From Streptomyces capitiformicae (GTDB taxonomy: Bacteria > Actinomycetota > Actinomycetes > Streptomycetales > Streptomycetaceae): a stretch of 64,000 bases of DNA. Location of the stretch: positions 6,517,486 through 6,581,485 of the forward strand of contig NZ_CP022161.1 of the NCBI RefSeq assembly GCF_002214185.1, in the 5' to 3' direction. Both the position numbers and the translations under genes were made by a program. Numbering within the stretch: the first letter of the stretch is position 1; the number at the start of each line of letters is the position of its first letter. Shown here in pieces: positions 1 through 8,349 of the stretch. Below the pieces are notes generated by a model. It saw only the letters and a program-made list of their open reading frames with translations, searched no databases and had not been told where the DNA came from.

Positions 1-353
1 AGCTTGGCCTTGCCGACGGTGAAGCTCTCTGCCCACTTCAGCTTGTTGGTCTTCAGCGTCATGGAGTGCTTGATGTCGAAGGTGGCGGAGCCGACCGGCT
101 TGCCGTTCCTGCGCACGTCGACGCGGGCGTCGACGTGCAGACACATGCTGGTGCGGGTGACGGTGATGGTGTTGATCTTGCAGCTCGCGGCGGCGGCCGT
201 GTTGGCGTAGACGGTCTTGACGGCCGGGGCCTGGGCGACGGTGAGGCTGTACTTCGCCGGTGCGGCCTGCGCGGTCGCGGCGCTGACACCGGTGAGGAGG
301 AGCGTGCCGAGAGCGGCACCTATGACGGCTTTTCTGGGCGCGCTGATGCGCAT
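1..353 (-). CDS. Secreted hypothetical protein, 3' end outside window
   Basis: Reading the minus strand from ATG at 353 gives an open frame to the window edge (117 codons). It begins MRISAPRKAVIGAALG, followed by a hydrophobic stretch and an Ala-rich site near residue 31 (TAQA/AP), a typical Sec signal peptide. The mature part is rich in Lys, Thr and Val and has two cysteines 14 residues apart (around residues 53 and 68) that could form a disulfide. No family is recognised. It is probably a small exported protein. Its left neighbour is not visible. Confidence 0.7.
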   Translation of the reverse strand, partial: MRISAPRKAVIGAALGTLLLTGVSAATAQAAPAKYSLTVAQAPAVKTVYANTAAAASCKINTITVTRTSMCLHVDARVDVRRNGKPVGSATFDIKHSMTLKTNKLKWAESFTVGKAK

Positions 354-659
354 GGGTGTGCGTCCCCTCGTTGATGGAGGGACGGCATCGCGTCGAGGCT
401 GCCGTCCGTGAGGCGAGCACGTTATGCGCTTCAACTGCGTTGGCTCTATTGGCTATTGAGGCACTGCCTGTTGGGGTACTGCCCGTTGGGACAGGTCGGG
501 TTTCGGTCGGAAGCGGTGACGGTAAGGAGCGCGAGGAAGGAGCCCGCTCGGCGACTCGGCGGCCAGGAACACCGGGCTGTCGGGCGATCACGCCGGGCGC
601 TGCGCTGCGAGGCCTCCTCGGAGGTGGGTTTCGAACCCAACGGGGAGTCACGCCCGCGC
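354..659. other. Intergenic, no gene seen
   Basis: Upstream region of the secreted protein on the minus strand. It should hold that gene's promoter, but I see no convincing -35/-10 pair. Open frames here lack recognisable protein signatures. Confidence 0.5.
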
Positions 660-905
660 GAGGAGGTGGACCGCGCGGGCTGGTCCGGAGTTCTCACGGC
701 ACCACGTGTGGTGGACACCCATGAGGACGGCACGCTGCGGGTCATACCGGCCGCGGAGCTCGAACTGCTGCGAGCGGCCGTCCCGTTCACGGCCGCACCC
801 GGACCGCACCAGCCACTCCCCCTCGCGTACGACCTGCTGGTGACCGCCCGCCCGGCGGCGACGTTGAATCTGCTGCGGGCCGGGTCCGGAGCCGAACTGA
901 CGCAT
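660..905 (+). pseudogene. GH32 beta-fructosidase remnant
   Basis: In the frame through position 678 the translation GWSGVLTAPRVV, then DGTLRVIPAAELELLR, matches the end of the five-bladed catalytic domain of GH32 sucrose/levan hydrolases, where W-x-G-x-L-x-x-PR and P-x-x-E-L-x-x-LR are usual. The beta-propeller with its catalytic Asp and Glu residues is absent, and the frame runs into unrelated sequence at both sides. This is a fragment of about 80 residues, not a functional gene. The LacI fragment next to it would fit a decayed sucrose or fructan utilisation locus. Confidence 0.6.
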
Positions 906-923
906 CGGCCGCCCGGCCTGGCG

Positions 924-1312
924 TCAGGGCCTTCGGCCCGCGCCGTCCGAAAGCCCGCCGGAGCTTTCCTGCTCGCTGTGGTGAGCGGGTGGCGGGGCTG
1001 TGGTTCCTCGTGGGATGAGGTGGGTGGGCAGGACGATGTGCCGGGCGCGGTCGGCGTCGGGGTCGTTGATGAGTTCCAGGGCCAGTTCGGCGGCGGCTCG
1101 GCCCATGTCGGAGGGGGACTGGGCGACGGTGGACAGGTCGAGCCACTCGGCCATCAGCTGGTCGTCGAAGCCGAGGACGGAGATGCGCTGGGGCACCTCG
1201 ATCTGCACGGTGCGCAGGGTGGAGATGACGGAGGCGGCCAGTTCGTCCTGCTCGGCGAAGACCGCTGTGGGTGGTTCACGCAGGCTCAGCAGGTTGCCGA
1301 CCACCCGGGTGG
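924..1312 (-). pseudogene. LacI-family regulator, C-terminal fragment
   Basis: The minus strand encodes PPTAVFAEQDELAASVI, then ISVLGFDDQLMAEWLDL and STVAQSPSDMGRAAAELAL, the classic effector-binding half of LacI/GalR repressors (F-x-x-x-D-x-x-A; G-F-D-D; Q-x-x-x-x-M-G). The DNA-binding domain and first core subdomain are missing. Near 1312 the homology stops abruptly and a fragment of another gene begins on the opposite strand. The frame stays open beyond that point only by chance. Confidence 0.75.
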
Positions 1313-2069
1313 TGCCGCCACCGCCGCCTCGTACTGGGCCCAGGCCGACCGCATCGCCGCCGGTCAGGACGACCCCGAGGTCCGCAGCAAGGCCCGCGCC
1401 GGCACCGGCCTCTCCGCTCTCGCCGACGGCGACCTCGATGCCGCCGAGGACCGTTTCCACGCCGCCCTCGACTACGCCCTCCAGGACCACGGCTCGCCCT
1501 GGACCGCCTCCCTCACCCACGTCTGGCTCGGCACGGTGCACCTGCTCCGCGGCGCACCCGCGACCGCCGTACCCGAGATCGAACGCGGCCTCCGCCTCGC
1601 CCGCACCCGAGGCGACCGGCTGTCGACGTACGTCGCCCTCTACAACCTCTCCCAAGCCGCCCTCGCCCTCGGCGACCATCCCCTCGCCCGCCGGCACGTC
1701 GAGGAGGGCATCATCCTCTCCCAGGAGACCCGCGACCTGGCCAACCTCGCCTATTTCGTCGAGACGCTGGCGGTCATCGAGTCGCAGGAAGGCGACCACA
1801 TCCGCGTCGCCACTCTTCTCGGGGCCACGACCGGTCTCCGCGAGACGGTCGGCGCCGACGTCTACGCGTACTACCACCCCGACCAGAGCCTGCGGGCCGC
1901 GGCCGAGGAGTCGGCACGGGCCGTGCTGGGCGACGACGCCCACGACGAAGCGGTGGACGCCGGCCGGACACTCGACGCGCGGGCGGTCGCGGAGCTCGCC
2001 CTGCGCAACACCGGCGGCCGCCATCGGCAGCCGGCCCGCCTCGGAGACTCTCGACGGGTCACCTCGTAG
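1313..2069 (+). pseudogene. SARP/LuxR-type ATPase regulator, C-terminal TPR fragment
   Basis: From about 1320 the plus strand encodes a helical repeat protein with TPR-like units (SKARAGTGLSALADGD, LTHVWLGTVHLLRG, YVALYNLSQAALALGD). It ends in the block AARLLGA-like / LRETVGADVYAYY / GRTLDARAVAELAL that closes many actinobacterial AfsR-like or LAL-type regulators. The N-terminal DNA-binding and NTPase regions, normally 600-800 residues, are missing. It is joined back-to-back to the LacI fragment, so the junction near 1312 is a rearrangement scar. Confidence 0.7.
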
Positions 2070-2379
2070 GCAGGTCCTACGGCAGCAACCGCCAAGCGCA
2101 GCTGGTACGTCGGCGCACTGACGGTGTTCCCGCCGCGTGTGCTCAGCCGGTCTCCCACCGGCCCCCGGCTCTGGGGTCCCGCACACGCGACGCATCTGCG
2201 CCGTCCTGCCCCCCTGTCTGGCCCCTGGATCTTGGCTGCGCGCCACAAGGCAACCGCCCCTGTTGAGGCCCGCAACTCTCTTGACCACCTGCTCCGCCGC
2301 AGGTCAGAGCCGTCAACGTGCTCCCGAGAGCCGCGGAACATCGGCAGCACGGACACTCGATCGGCGCCCCCTCACCGTG
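2070..2379. other. No supportable gene
   Basis: Between the regulator remnant and the esterase remnant. Open frames are present in several registers but none has family signatures. Confidence 0.5.
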
Positions 2380-2724
2380 ATGCTGCCGCTGCGTCTGCTC
2401 GCGAAGGGCGAGGCGACCCCGGGCGCGATCGTCAGCGTCCCGCCGTGGACCGACCTCACCCTCCAGAACGCGTCGGTGGACGAGAACGAGGACAACGACA
2501 AGATGCTCAGCAGGAACACCCTGGAGCTCTTCCGGGCATCCTGGCTGCAGGAGCCCAAAGTGGACCTCGCCGCTCCCGAGATCAGCCTCGTGAACGCCGA
2601 CCTGACGGTCCACCCGCTGCCCGAGGGACAGCACTCGTTCATCCTGGGCGCGGGACGCGTACCCGAGGTCGACCAGACCATCCAGCAGATGGGCCAGTGG
2701 CTGCGCCGGCACCTCGGTACCTGA
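2380..2724 (+). pseudogene. Alpha/beta hydrolase (HSL-type esterase) remnant
   Basis: The frame from ATG 2380 reads AIVSVPPWTDLTL, the strand just after the nucleophile elbow in hormone-sensitive-lipase-type esterases (usually ...SPWTDLT). It ends HSFILGAGRVPEVDQ...MGQWLRRHLG, the usual His region and last helix. The GDSAGG nucleophile segment and roughly 40 residues holding the catalytic Asp are missing. It is therefore truncated at the N-terminus and internally deleted. Confidence 0.65.
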
Positions 2725-2909
2725 GCGGGAGCTGAATGCGATGACGGGGCCTGCCGAGCAGGCCCCGCTGCACCACCGCCAGGCCGGTGACCGGGCCACC
2801 GGTCTCCGGCATCCTGCTCGACCAGGTCGGCCGGCATGCGGTACTTGTGTCCGACACCGTCCTGCACGCCGCCACACGTCTGTCCCTCGATGCCACGAAG
2901 GAGTACACG

Positions 2910-4799
2910 ATGGGAACGTACGAGGATGTCTTCCGCGCCAGCACCGAAGACCCGGAGGGCTTCTGGCTGAAGGCGGCGGAGGCCATCGACTGGGATGTCA
3001 CTCCACGACGCGCCCTGGACTCCTCGGGCGCACCCTTCTACCGCTGGTTTCCCGACGGGCGGCTCAACGTCTGCTTCAACGCGCTGGACCGGCACGTCGA
3101 CGCCGGCCGCGCCCAACAGCCCGCGCTGATCTACGACTCACCGGTGACCGACACCCGGCGTACCTACACCTACGCGCAGCTGAGGGACGAGGTTGCGGCC
3201 TTCGCCGGGGCACTCGCGCAGCTCGGCGTGGGGCACGGCGACCGTGTGGTCATCTACATGCCGATGGTCCCGGAGGCCGCGATCGCGATGCTGGCCTGCG
3301 CGCGTATCGGCGCGATCCACTCGGTCGTCTTCGGCGGGTTCGCCCCGCGCGAACTCGCCCTCCGTATCGATGACGCGGCCCCCAAGGTGGTCGTCTCCGC
3401 CTCCTGCGGCATCGAGGGCAAGCGTGTCATCGCGTACAAGCCCTTACTCGACCAGGCCATCGAACTCGCGGCCCACAAGCCGCAGAAGAGCGTGATCCTG
3501 CAACGCCCCCAGGAGCCTGCCGAGTTGGGGCCCGACGATCTCGACTGGGCCGACCTGGTCGCCGGCGCACCGCCGGCCGACTGCGTTCCCGTCCCTGCCA
3601 CGGACCCCCTCTACATCCTCTACACGTCCGGAACGACCGGAAAACCCAAGGGAGTCGTGCGTGACTGCGGCGGCTACGCGGTCGCCCTCCACTGGTCGAT
3701 GGGCGCCGTCTACGACGTGGGCCCGGGCGAGACGATGTTCACCGGCTCGGACGTCGGCTGGGTCGTCGGGCACTCATACATCGTCTACGCGCCCCTGCTG
3801 GCCGGCGCCACGACGGTCCTGTACGAGGGCAAGCCGGTGGGCACCCCGGACGCGGGACAGTTCTGGCGCGTCGCCGCCGAGCACCGGGTCAAGACCATGT
3901 TCACCGCGCCCACCGCCTTCCGGGCCATCCGCAAGGAGGACCCGCTCGGAACGCTCACCTCGGGCTACGACCTGACCGGCCTGCGCCACCTCTTCCTCGC
4001 CGGCGAGCGCCTCGACCCCGAGACCTATCACTGGGCGAGTGATCTTCTGGGCATCCCGGTGATCGACCACTGGTGGCAGACCGAGACCGGCTGGCCCATC
4101 GTCGCCAACCCGATGGGCCTAGAGGCCGCTCCCCTCAAACCCGGGTCCCCCACCCGCCCGCTGCCCGGCTGGGACGTCCGCGTCCTTGACCCTTCGGGCG
4201 CTCCGGTGCCCGCGGGCGTCGACGGCGCGATCGTCGTGAAGCTGCCACTGCCGCCCGGCGCACTCCCCACTCTCTGGGACGACGACGACCGCTACGTCGC
4301 CTCCTACCTCTCCGCCTACGACGGCTACTACCTCACCGGCGACAGCGGCCACATCGACGACGACGGCTACGTCTTCGTCATGGGCCGCACCGACGATGTC
4401 ATCAACGTCGCCGGCCACCGACTGTCCACGGGCAGCATGGAAGAGGCCCTGGCCGCCCACCCCGACGTCGCCGAATGCGCTGTCATCGGCGTGGCCGACT
4501 CTCTGAAGGGGCAAGTGCCGCGCGGCTTCGTCGTCCTGAAAGCGGGGACCGACCGCGAACCGGGCGAGGTCGAGGCCGAGCTCGTCCAGCTCGTACGCGA
4601 ACGCATCGGCGCGGTCGCCTCCCTCAAGGACGTCGCGGTCGTGGCCGCCCTGCCCAAGACCCGCTCGGGAAAGATCCTCCGCAAGACGATGCGCGGCATC
4701 GCCGACGGCCACGACGAGCCCATCCCCTCCACGGTGGACGACCCCGGCGTCATCGAGATCCTGCGCCCTGTCCTGCGCCGCGCCGACCACACCCCCTGA
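2910..4799 (+). CDS. prpE: Propionyl-CoA synthetase (acyl-CoA synthetase family)
   Basis: Adenylate-forming ligase of 629 residues that activates propionate (or acetate) with ATP and CoA in the cytoplasm. ATG 2910 is preceded by GAAGGAG at good spacing and gives the usual length of about 630 for PrpE; an upstream ATG at 2787 would add 41 unlikely residues. Motifs: N-terminal ACS cap starting TYEDVFRAS; ATP-binding loop YTSGTTGKPKG near residue 236; WWQTETGWPI near 387; the YLTGDSGHIDDDGY hinge; and TRSGKILRK near 584 with the lysine used for adenylation and acetylation control. DCGGYAVALHWSM after the P-loop favours PrpE over Acs. The gene appears monocistronic, between an esterase remnant and a truncated HxlR gene. 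Substrate preference is inferred. Confidence 0.9.
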   Translation: MGTYEDVFRASTEDPEGFWLKAAEAIDWDVTPRRALDSSGAPFYRWFPDGRLNVCFNALDRHVDAGRAQQPALIYDSPVTDTRRTYTYAQLRDEVAAFAGALAQLGVGHGDRVVIYMPMVPEAAIAMLACARIGAIHSVVFGGFAPRELALRIDDAAPKVVVSASCGIEGKRVIAYKPLLDQAIELAAHKPQKSVILQRPQEPAELGPDDLDWADLVAGAPPADCVPVPATDPLYILYTSGTTGKPKGVVRDCGGYAVALHWSMGAVYDVGPGETMFTGSDVGWVVGHSYIVYAPLLAGATTVLYEGKPVGTPDAGQFWRVAAEHRVKTMFTAPTAFRAIRKEDPLGTLTSGYDLTGLRHLFLAGERLDPETYHWASDLLGIPVIDHWWQTETGWPIVANPMGLEAAPLKPGSPTRPLPGWDVRVLDPSGAPVPAGVDGAIVVKLPLPPGALPTLWDDDDRYVASYLSAYDGYYLTGDSGHIDDDGYVFVMGRTDDVINVAGHRLSTGSMEEALAAHPDVAECAVIGVADSLKGQVPRGFVVLKAGTDREPGEVEAELVQLVRERIGAVASLKDVAVVAALPKTRSGKILRKTMRGIADGHDEPIPSTVDDPGVIEILRPVLRRADHTP

Positions 4800-4935
4800 A
4801 CGGTCGGCTCTCCAAGTGGCCGACGGTGGGTCACCCCGCCCACCGGGCTCCATGGGGCATGCCCGCCCGGAAAGGCGGACACCGGGCCGAATGGCGCCAG
4901 ACGTCGAGCCCCGGCTGCGGTCTCATGCTGACGGC

Positions 4936-5292
4936 TTACGACCGAAGCCGGGCACCGGGTCCCAGCCGGGCGGTGACCTGCCCAGGGGTGAGGGTGGAGT
5001 GCCCTTCGGAGCACTCGACGACGACGCGGACCGAGGCGTCGCAGTCGGTGTGGCGAACGTCCAGTACGGGGCCCTCGGAGTCGAGGGCGTACGCCTCGCC
5101 CCACTGGCTCAGCGCCATCAGGACGGGCCACAGGTCCCAGCCCTTGCGGGTCGGGCGGTACCCGTTGCGGGAGCGGCTGCCCGGCTCCTGGTAGGGGACG
5201 GTCTTCAGGATGCCGGCCGCGATAAGCTTCAGGAGGCGGTCGCTGAGGACGGCCTCGGACAGGCCGATGCACCCCCGCTGATACGTTTCCAC
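4936..5292 (-). pseudogene. HxlR-family regulator, N-terminally truncated
   Basis: The 118-codon frame contains AVLSDRLLKLIAAGILKTVPYQE, PTRKGWDLWPVLMALSQWGE and a C-terminal domain typical of long HxlR regulators. The first helices of the winged helix, normally CPVARALDVVGDRWTLLILRD-like, are replaced by METYQRGCIG. The lost part faces the tRNA-derived scar 17 bp away, so the truncation probably reflects an integration or excision event there. Confidence 0.75.
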
Positions 5293-5308
5293 AGGGCAGA
5301 GACCTGCC

Positions 5309-5356
5309 TGGTGGGGCGGGTGGGACTCGAACCCACGGCCTACGGATTATGAGTCC
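5309..5356 (-). other. tRNA 3'-half fragment (att-site remnant)
   Basis: Read on the minus strand, this is the 3' half of a tRNA. It has an anticodon loop CTCATAA (anticodon CAT, Met/Ile2 type), a variable loop, a T arm GTGGG-TTCGAGT-CCCAC, and an acceptor strand ending CCGCCCC-ACCA. The 5' half is absent: upstream bases do not form a D arm or pair with the acceptor strand. Actinobacterial integrases commonly recombine within the stretch from anticodon loop to CCA end, so this looks like one attachment-site copy left by an integrative element. Confidence 0.8.
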
Positions 5357-5373
5357 TTTGGGGTCGGAGCTTC

Positions 5374-6321
5374 TCAGCTCTTGCCAGTCTGTTCCTGTCC
5401 TTGCGTCCCGAACGCGTCCCGAACGCGTCCTGGAGGGACAAGGGCACGGGGCTCCTGACTGGTTTGCTCCAGCTCGGAGGCGAGTACCCGCTGCAGCCAG
5501 GCCAGCAGGTCGCCCTCGACTTCGGCGCGGTTGGTCTCGTTGAACAGCTCGTGCCGTGCTTCGGGGTAGATGCGGTAGGTGATGTCCTTGAGGCCGGCCT
5601 GCCGGTAGCGGTCGACGAGCAGGTCACTCAGCGCGAGCCCGGCATTCAGCGGGTCCCGGTCGCCGACCAGGACACAGACAGGCAGGTGTGCCGGGATGCC
5701 CCGGGGCTGGGCGAGTGCTGCCGAAGCGACGCCGACCTGCCGCATTCCCTCGGCGTCGAGGCTGGAGCCGCAGAGCGGGTCCGCGAGGTAGGCGTCGACG
5801 GCCTCGGGGTCACGGCTGAGCCAGTCGAACAGCGTCCGAGCGGGCTCGAAGCCCTTGTTGAGGGCGACGAGCGGGTCCCCGGTGTCGGCCGCCTGGTTGG
5901 CCATCATCACGTCGACCGCGGTGGTGCCGGCCAGAACCAGGGCGTCGATCAGGTGGGAGTGGTGCAGTACGTACTGCTGCGCGGCGAAGGAGCCGAGGCT
6001 GTGGCCGAGCAGCGTCAGGGGCAGACCGGGGTGCCGCTCCCGGATGGTCTCGGAGAGTGTCACCAGATCGCCGACGAGTCTGTTCCAACCGTCCTCGCCG
6101 AGATGGCCGGGTGCGGCATGCCTGCTGAGCCCGTGTCCCCGGTGGTCGTTGGCGTACACGGCGAAGCCGCGGGCCGTCAGCGCCTGGGCGAGCGGGGCGT
6201 ATCGGCCGGCGTGTTCGCCCATGCCGTGCGCGATCTGCACCACACCGCGCGGTGGCCCAACGGGCTGCCACATGTGCACGTGAATGCGTACGCCGTCCTT
6301 GCCGCTGTCGAAAGTGAACAT
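5374..6321 (-). CDS. Alpha/beta hydrolase, monoacylglycerol-lipase-like
   Basis: Protein of 315 residues, family Hydrolase_4/serine aminopeptidase S33. It probably hydrolyses a lipid ester or similar hydrophobic substrate in the cytoplasm. Catalytic triad as read: Ser108 in LLGHSLG, an Asp in VGDRDPLN (221 or 223) and His257 in YPEARHELFNE; the oxyanion region is AHGMGEHAGRY. ATG 6321 has AGGAG six bases upstream. The gene is 53 bp after livF in the same direction, so it probably belongs to the transporter operon. Residues after about 285 (PGRVRDAFGTQGQEQTGKS) are not lipase-like and match the integrase-tail repeat, so the original C-terminus has been replaced. The catalytic domain looks complete. 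Confidence 0.8.
   Translation of the reverse strand: MFTFDSGKDGVRIHVHMWQPVGPPRGVVQIAHGMGEHAGRYAPLAQALTARGFAVYANDHRGHGLSRHAAPGHLGEDGWNRLVGDLVTLSETIRERHPGLPLTLLGHSLGSFAAQQYVLHHSHLIDALVLAGTTAVDVMMANQAADTGDPLVALNKGFEPARTLFDWLSRDPEAVDAYLADPLCGSSLDAEGMRQVGVASAALAQPRGIPAHLPVCVLVGDRDPLNAGLALSDLLVDRYRQAGLKDITYRIYPEARHELFNETNRAEVEGDLLAWLQRVLASELEQTSQEPRALVPPGRVRDAFGTQGQEQTGKS
5380..5440 (-). repeat. Integrase-tail-like repeat, copy 1
   Basis: On the minus strand this reads ...GACGCGTTCGGGACGC then AAGGACAGGAACAGAC and TGGCAAG. Closely related DNA lies at 15139-15213 and 19506-19571. In copies 1 and 2 it can be read as P-G-R-V-R-D-A-x-G-T-Q, resembling the tail of an integrase next to a tRNA attachment site. 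Copy 1 lies 24 bp from the tRNA fragment and forms the last codons of the lipase gene. Confidence 0.6.
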
Positions 6322-6374
6322 GATTCTCCTAGGAAAGGGTGAGTGGAGAGGCGTGGTCCGTGCCGGTTGAGCGG

Positions 6375-7085
6375 TCAGGAACTCTCGCCCAGGTATCCGG
6401 CCACGATCCGGGACCGGTCCGCTCTCAGTTCCCGGGCCGTGGCCTGCACGGTGAGTTCGCCGTGGGAGAGGACACAGCCTCGGTCGGCGACTTCCAGGGC
6501 GAGGCCGACGTGCTGCTCGACGAGCAGCACCCCGCAGCCGGAGTCGTCGGCGAAGCGCCGGACGACGGGCAGCAGTTCCTCGACGATGACCGGGGCGAGG
6601 CCGAGACTGAGTTCGTCGAGCAGCAGGAGCTTGGGACGACGGGCCAGGGCCCGTCCCAGAGCGAGCATCTGCTGTTCTCCGCCGGACAGGAGTCCGGCCT
6701 TGCGGTCCCGCAGGCGGGTCAGGACCGGGAAGTAGGCGTACGCCGCCTTCTCGTCGAGCCGTTCTCCCCGGTGTCCCAGCCGCAGGTGTTCCGCCACGGT
6801 CAGTCCGGAGAAGATGCCCCTGCCTTCCGGGACGTGTGCGATGCCCCGTCGTGCGCGGGCCGCCGCCGGCACCTGGTCGAGGGGTGTTCCGCTGAAGGTG
6901 ATGGTGCCGGCGGAGGGACGCAGCAGCCCGGAGACGGCCTTGAGCGTGGTGGTCTTGCCCGCTCCGTTGGCGCCCAGCAGGGCGACGACCTCGCCTGCGC
7001 CGACGGTGATGCCGAGGTCGCGGACGACGGGGGCTCCGTCGTAGCCGGCGGTGAGTCCGGCCACTTCCAAGACGGGTGTGTTCAT
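6375..7085 (-). CDS. livF: Branched-chain amino acid-type ABC transporter ATPase LivF
   Basis: Cytoplasmic ATPase subunit (236 residues) of a Liv/HAAT-type importer. Walker A is GANGAGKTT near residue 37, the signature [16 protein letters not shown] near 132, and Walker [12 protein letters not shown] with Leu in place of the usual Pro. The LivF-specific block [18 protein letters not shown] follows the Q-loop. Minus-strand order is livJ, livHM, livG, a TnpB insertion, livF, lipase. AAGGAAAG precedes the ATG, close to the insertion edge. The substrate cannot be read from the ATPase; this family also imports urea, amides and aromatic acids. Confidence 0.9.
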   Translation of the reverse strand: MNTPVLEVAGLTAGYDGAPVVRDLGITVGAGEVVALLGANGAGKTTTLKAVSGLLRPSAGTITFSGTPLDQVPAAARARRGIAHVPEGRGIFSGLTVAEHLRLGHRGERLDEKAAYAYFPVLTRLRDRKAGLLSGGEQQMLALGRALARRPKLLLLDELSLGLAPVIVEELLPVVRRFADDSGCGVLLVEQHVGLALEVADRGCVLSHGELTVQATARELRADRSRIVAGYLGESS

Positions 7086-7086
7086 G

Positions 7087-8349
7087 AGGGCTTTCCTTCG
7101 TCGATACCCCGGCCTTCAGGCCGGGGTGGGGGTACCTCCCGCTTGCGGGGGAGAAACGAAGCTCCTGCGGAGCAGGGCAGGAAGAGCCGGTTCGCCGCCA
7201 GGGCGGACCGGCGTCCACCCGCCACGGGCCGACACCCGCCACTCACACTGGAGCTGACAGCGTGTGAGGCGTGACACGGCAGGTCAAGCGGGCGTTCAAG
7301 TACCGCTTCCGCCCCACGGACGAGCAGGCAGCTGAGCTGTCCCGCACGTTCGGCTGCGTCCGCCTCGTCTACAACAAGGCGCTGGAGGACCGCACACGGG
7401 CCTGGTACGGCGAGCAGCGCCGGATCTCCTACGTACAGTCGTCCGCCGCGCTCACGCAGTGGAAGAAGACCGAGGAACTGGCCTTCATGACGGAGGTGTC
7501 CTCCGTCCCGCTCCAGCAAGCGCTGGTGGCCGAGCCCTTGGACATCCGCTGGTCGCGTCCGCTGCCTGAGGACACCGGGCCCACCACTGTGACCGTGTCC
7601 CGCGACAGCGCGGGCCGCTGGTTCGTCTCCCTGCTGTGCGAGGACACCGTCGCCCTGGCTCCCGCTACCACGACGGCGGTCGGCCTGGACGCCGGGATCA
7701 CCTCCCTGGTGACCCTGTCCACCGGGGAGGAGATCGCCAACCCGAAGCACGAACGGCGTGACCGCGACCGTCTGGCCCGCGCGCAGCGCGAGCTGTCGCG
7801 GAAGGCGAAGGGCTCGGCGAACCGGGAGAAAGCCCGCCGTCGCGTCGCCGGTGTCCACGTGCGGATCGCCGACCGACGCCGCGACTTCCTGCACAAGCTG
7901 TCGACTCGTCTCGTCCGTGAGAACCAAACGGCCGTGATCGAGGACCTCACCGTCCGTAACCTGCTGAAGAACGGCAGGCTCGCACGCGCCGTCTCCGACG
8001 CGTCGTGGACAGAACTGCGCTCCATGCTGGAGTACAAGTGCGCCTGGTACGGGCGTGAACTCGTCGTGATCGACCGCTGGTTCCCCAGCTCGAAGCTGTG
8101 CGGAACCTGCGGCACGGTTCGCGAGAAGCTGCCGCTGAACGTCCGCGTGTGGACGTGCGACTGCGGCGCCGTGCATGACCGCGACGTGAACGCGGCACGC
8201 AACATCCTGGCCGCCGGGCTGGCGGCGTCTGCCTGTGGAGACGGTGTAAGACCTCAACGGGGGTCCTCCCGGACGGGGCGGTCGTCGGTGAAGCAGGAAA
8301 CCCAGCGGGCGACCGCTGGACTCGCCCGCCTCTAGGCGGGGGAGGAAGT
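7087..8349 (+). mobile_element. IS200/IS605-type (IS1341 group) insertion carrying only tnpB
   Basis: The element separates livG from livF, which are normally adjacent. Each end has a small imperfect-palindrome hairpin typical of this superfamily: 7107-7126 (CCCCGGCCT-TC-AGGCCGGGG) and 8325-8340 (CCCGCCT-CT-AGGCGGG). No tnpA is present. Exact termini are uncertain by about 10 bp; the left end lies between the livF start and 7107, the right end just after AGGAAGTCAA at about 8349, where the livG stop codon sits. Confidence 0.75.
7271..8335 (+). CDS. tnpB: RNA-guided nuclease TnpB-like protein (possibly internally deleted)
   Basis: TnpB/OrfB family, 354 residues from GTG 7271. It starts KRAFKYRFRPTDEQ, the usual N-terminus. 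RuvC-like residues are Asp140 (VGLDAGITSL), Glu224 (AVIEDLTVRNL) and Asp305 (HDRDVNAARN). A zinc ribbon has Cys277/Cys280 and Cys296/Cys298. The catalytic core is therefore intact. After SSVPLQQAL (residue 84) the sequence jumps to PLDIRWSRPLPE. Family members I recall have about 50-60 more residues there (FAKRAKYPRFKSR-like), so the recognition lobe may be partly deleted. The 3' end overlaps the likely reRNA (omega RNA). Confidence 0.85.
   Translation: MTRQVKRAFKYRFRPTDEQAAELSRTFGCVRLVYNKALEDRTRAWYGEQRRISYVQSSAALTQWKKTEELAFMTEVSSVPLQQALVAEPLDIRWSRPLPEDTGPTTVTVSRDSAGRWFVSLLCEDTVALAPATTTAVGLDAGITSLVTLSTGEEIANPKHERRDRDRLARAQRELSRKAKGSANREKARRRVAGVHVRIADRRRDFLHKLSTRLVRENQTAVIEDLTVRNLLKNGRLARAVSDASWTELRSMLEYKCAWYGRELVVIDRWFPSSKLCGTCGTVREKLPLNVRVWTCDCGAVHDRDVNAARNILAAGLAASACGDGVRPQRGSSRTGRSSVKQETQRATAGLARL

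Noticed and set aside
612..660. T-arm-like sequence GGGTTTCGAACCC suggesting a tRNA
   Set aside because: No acceptor stem, anticodon arm or CCA fits on either strand; the palindrome alone is not enough.
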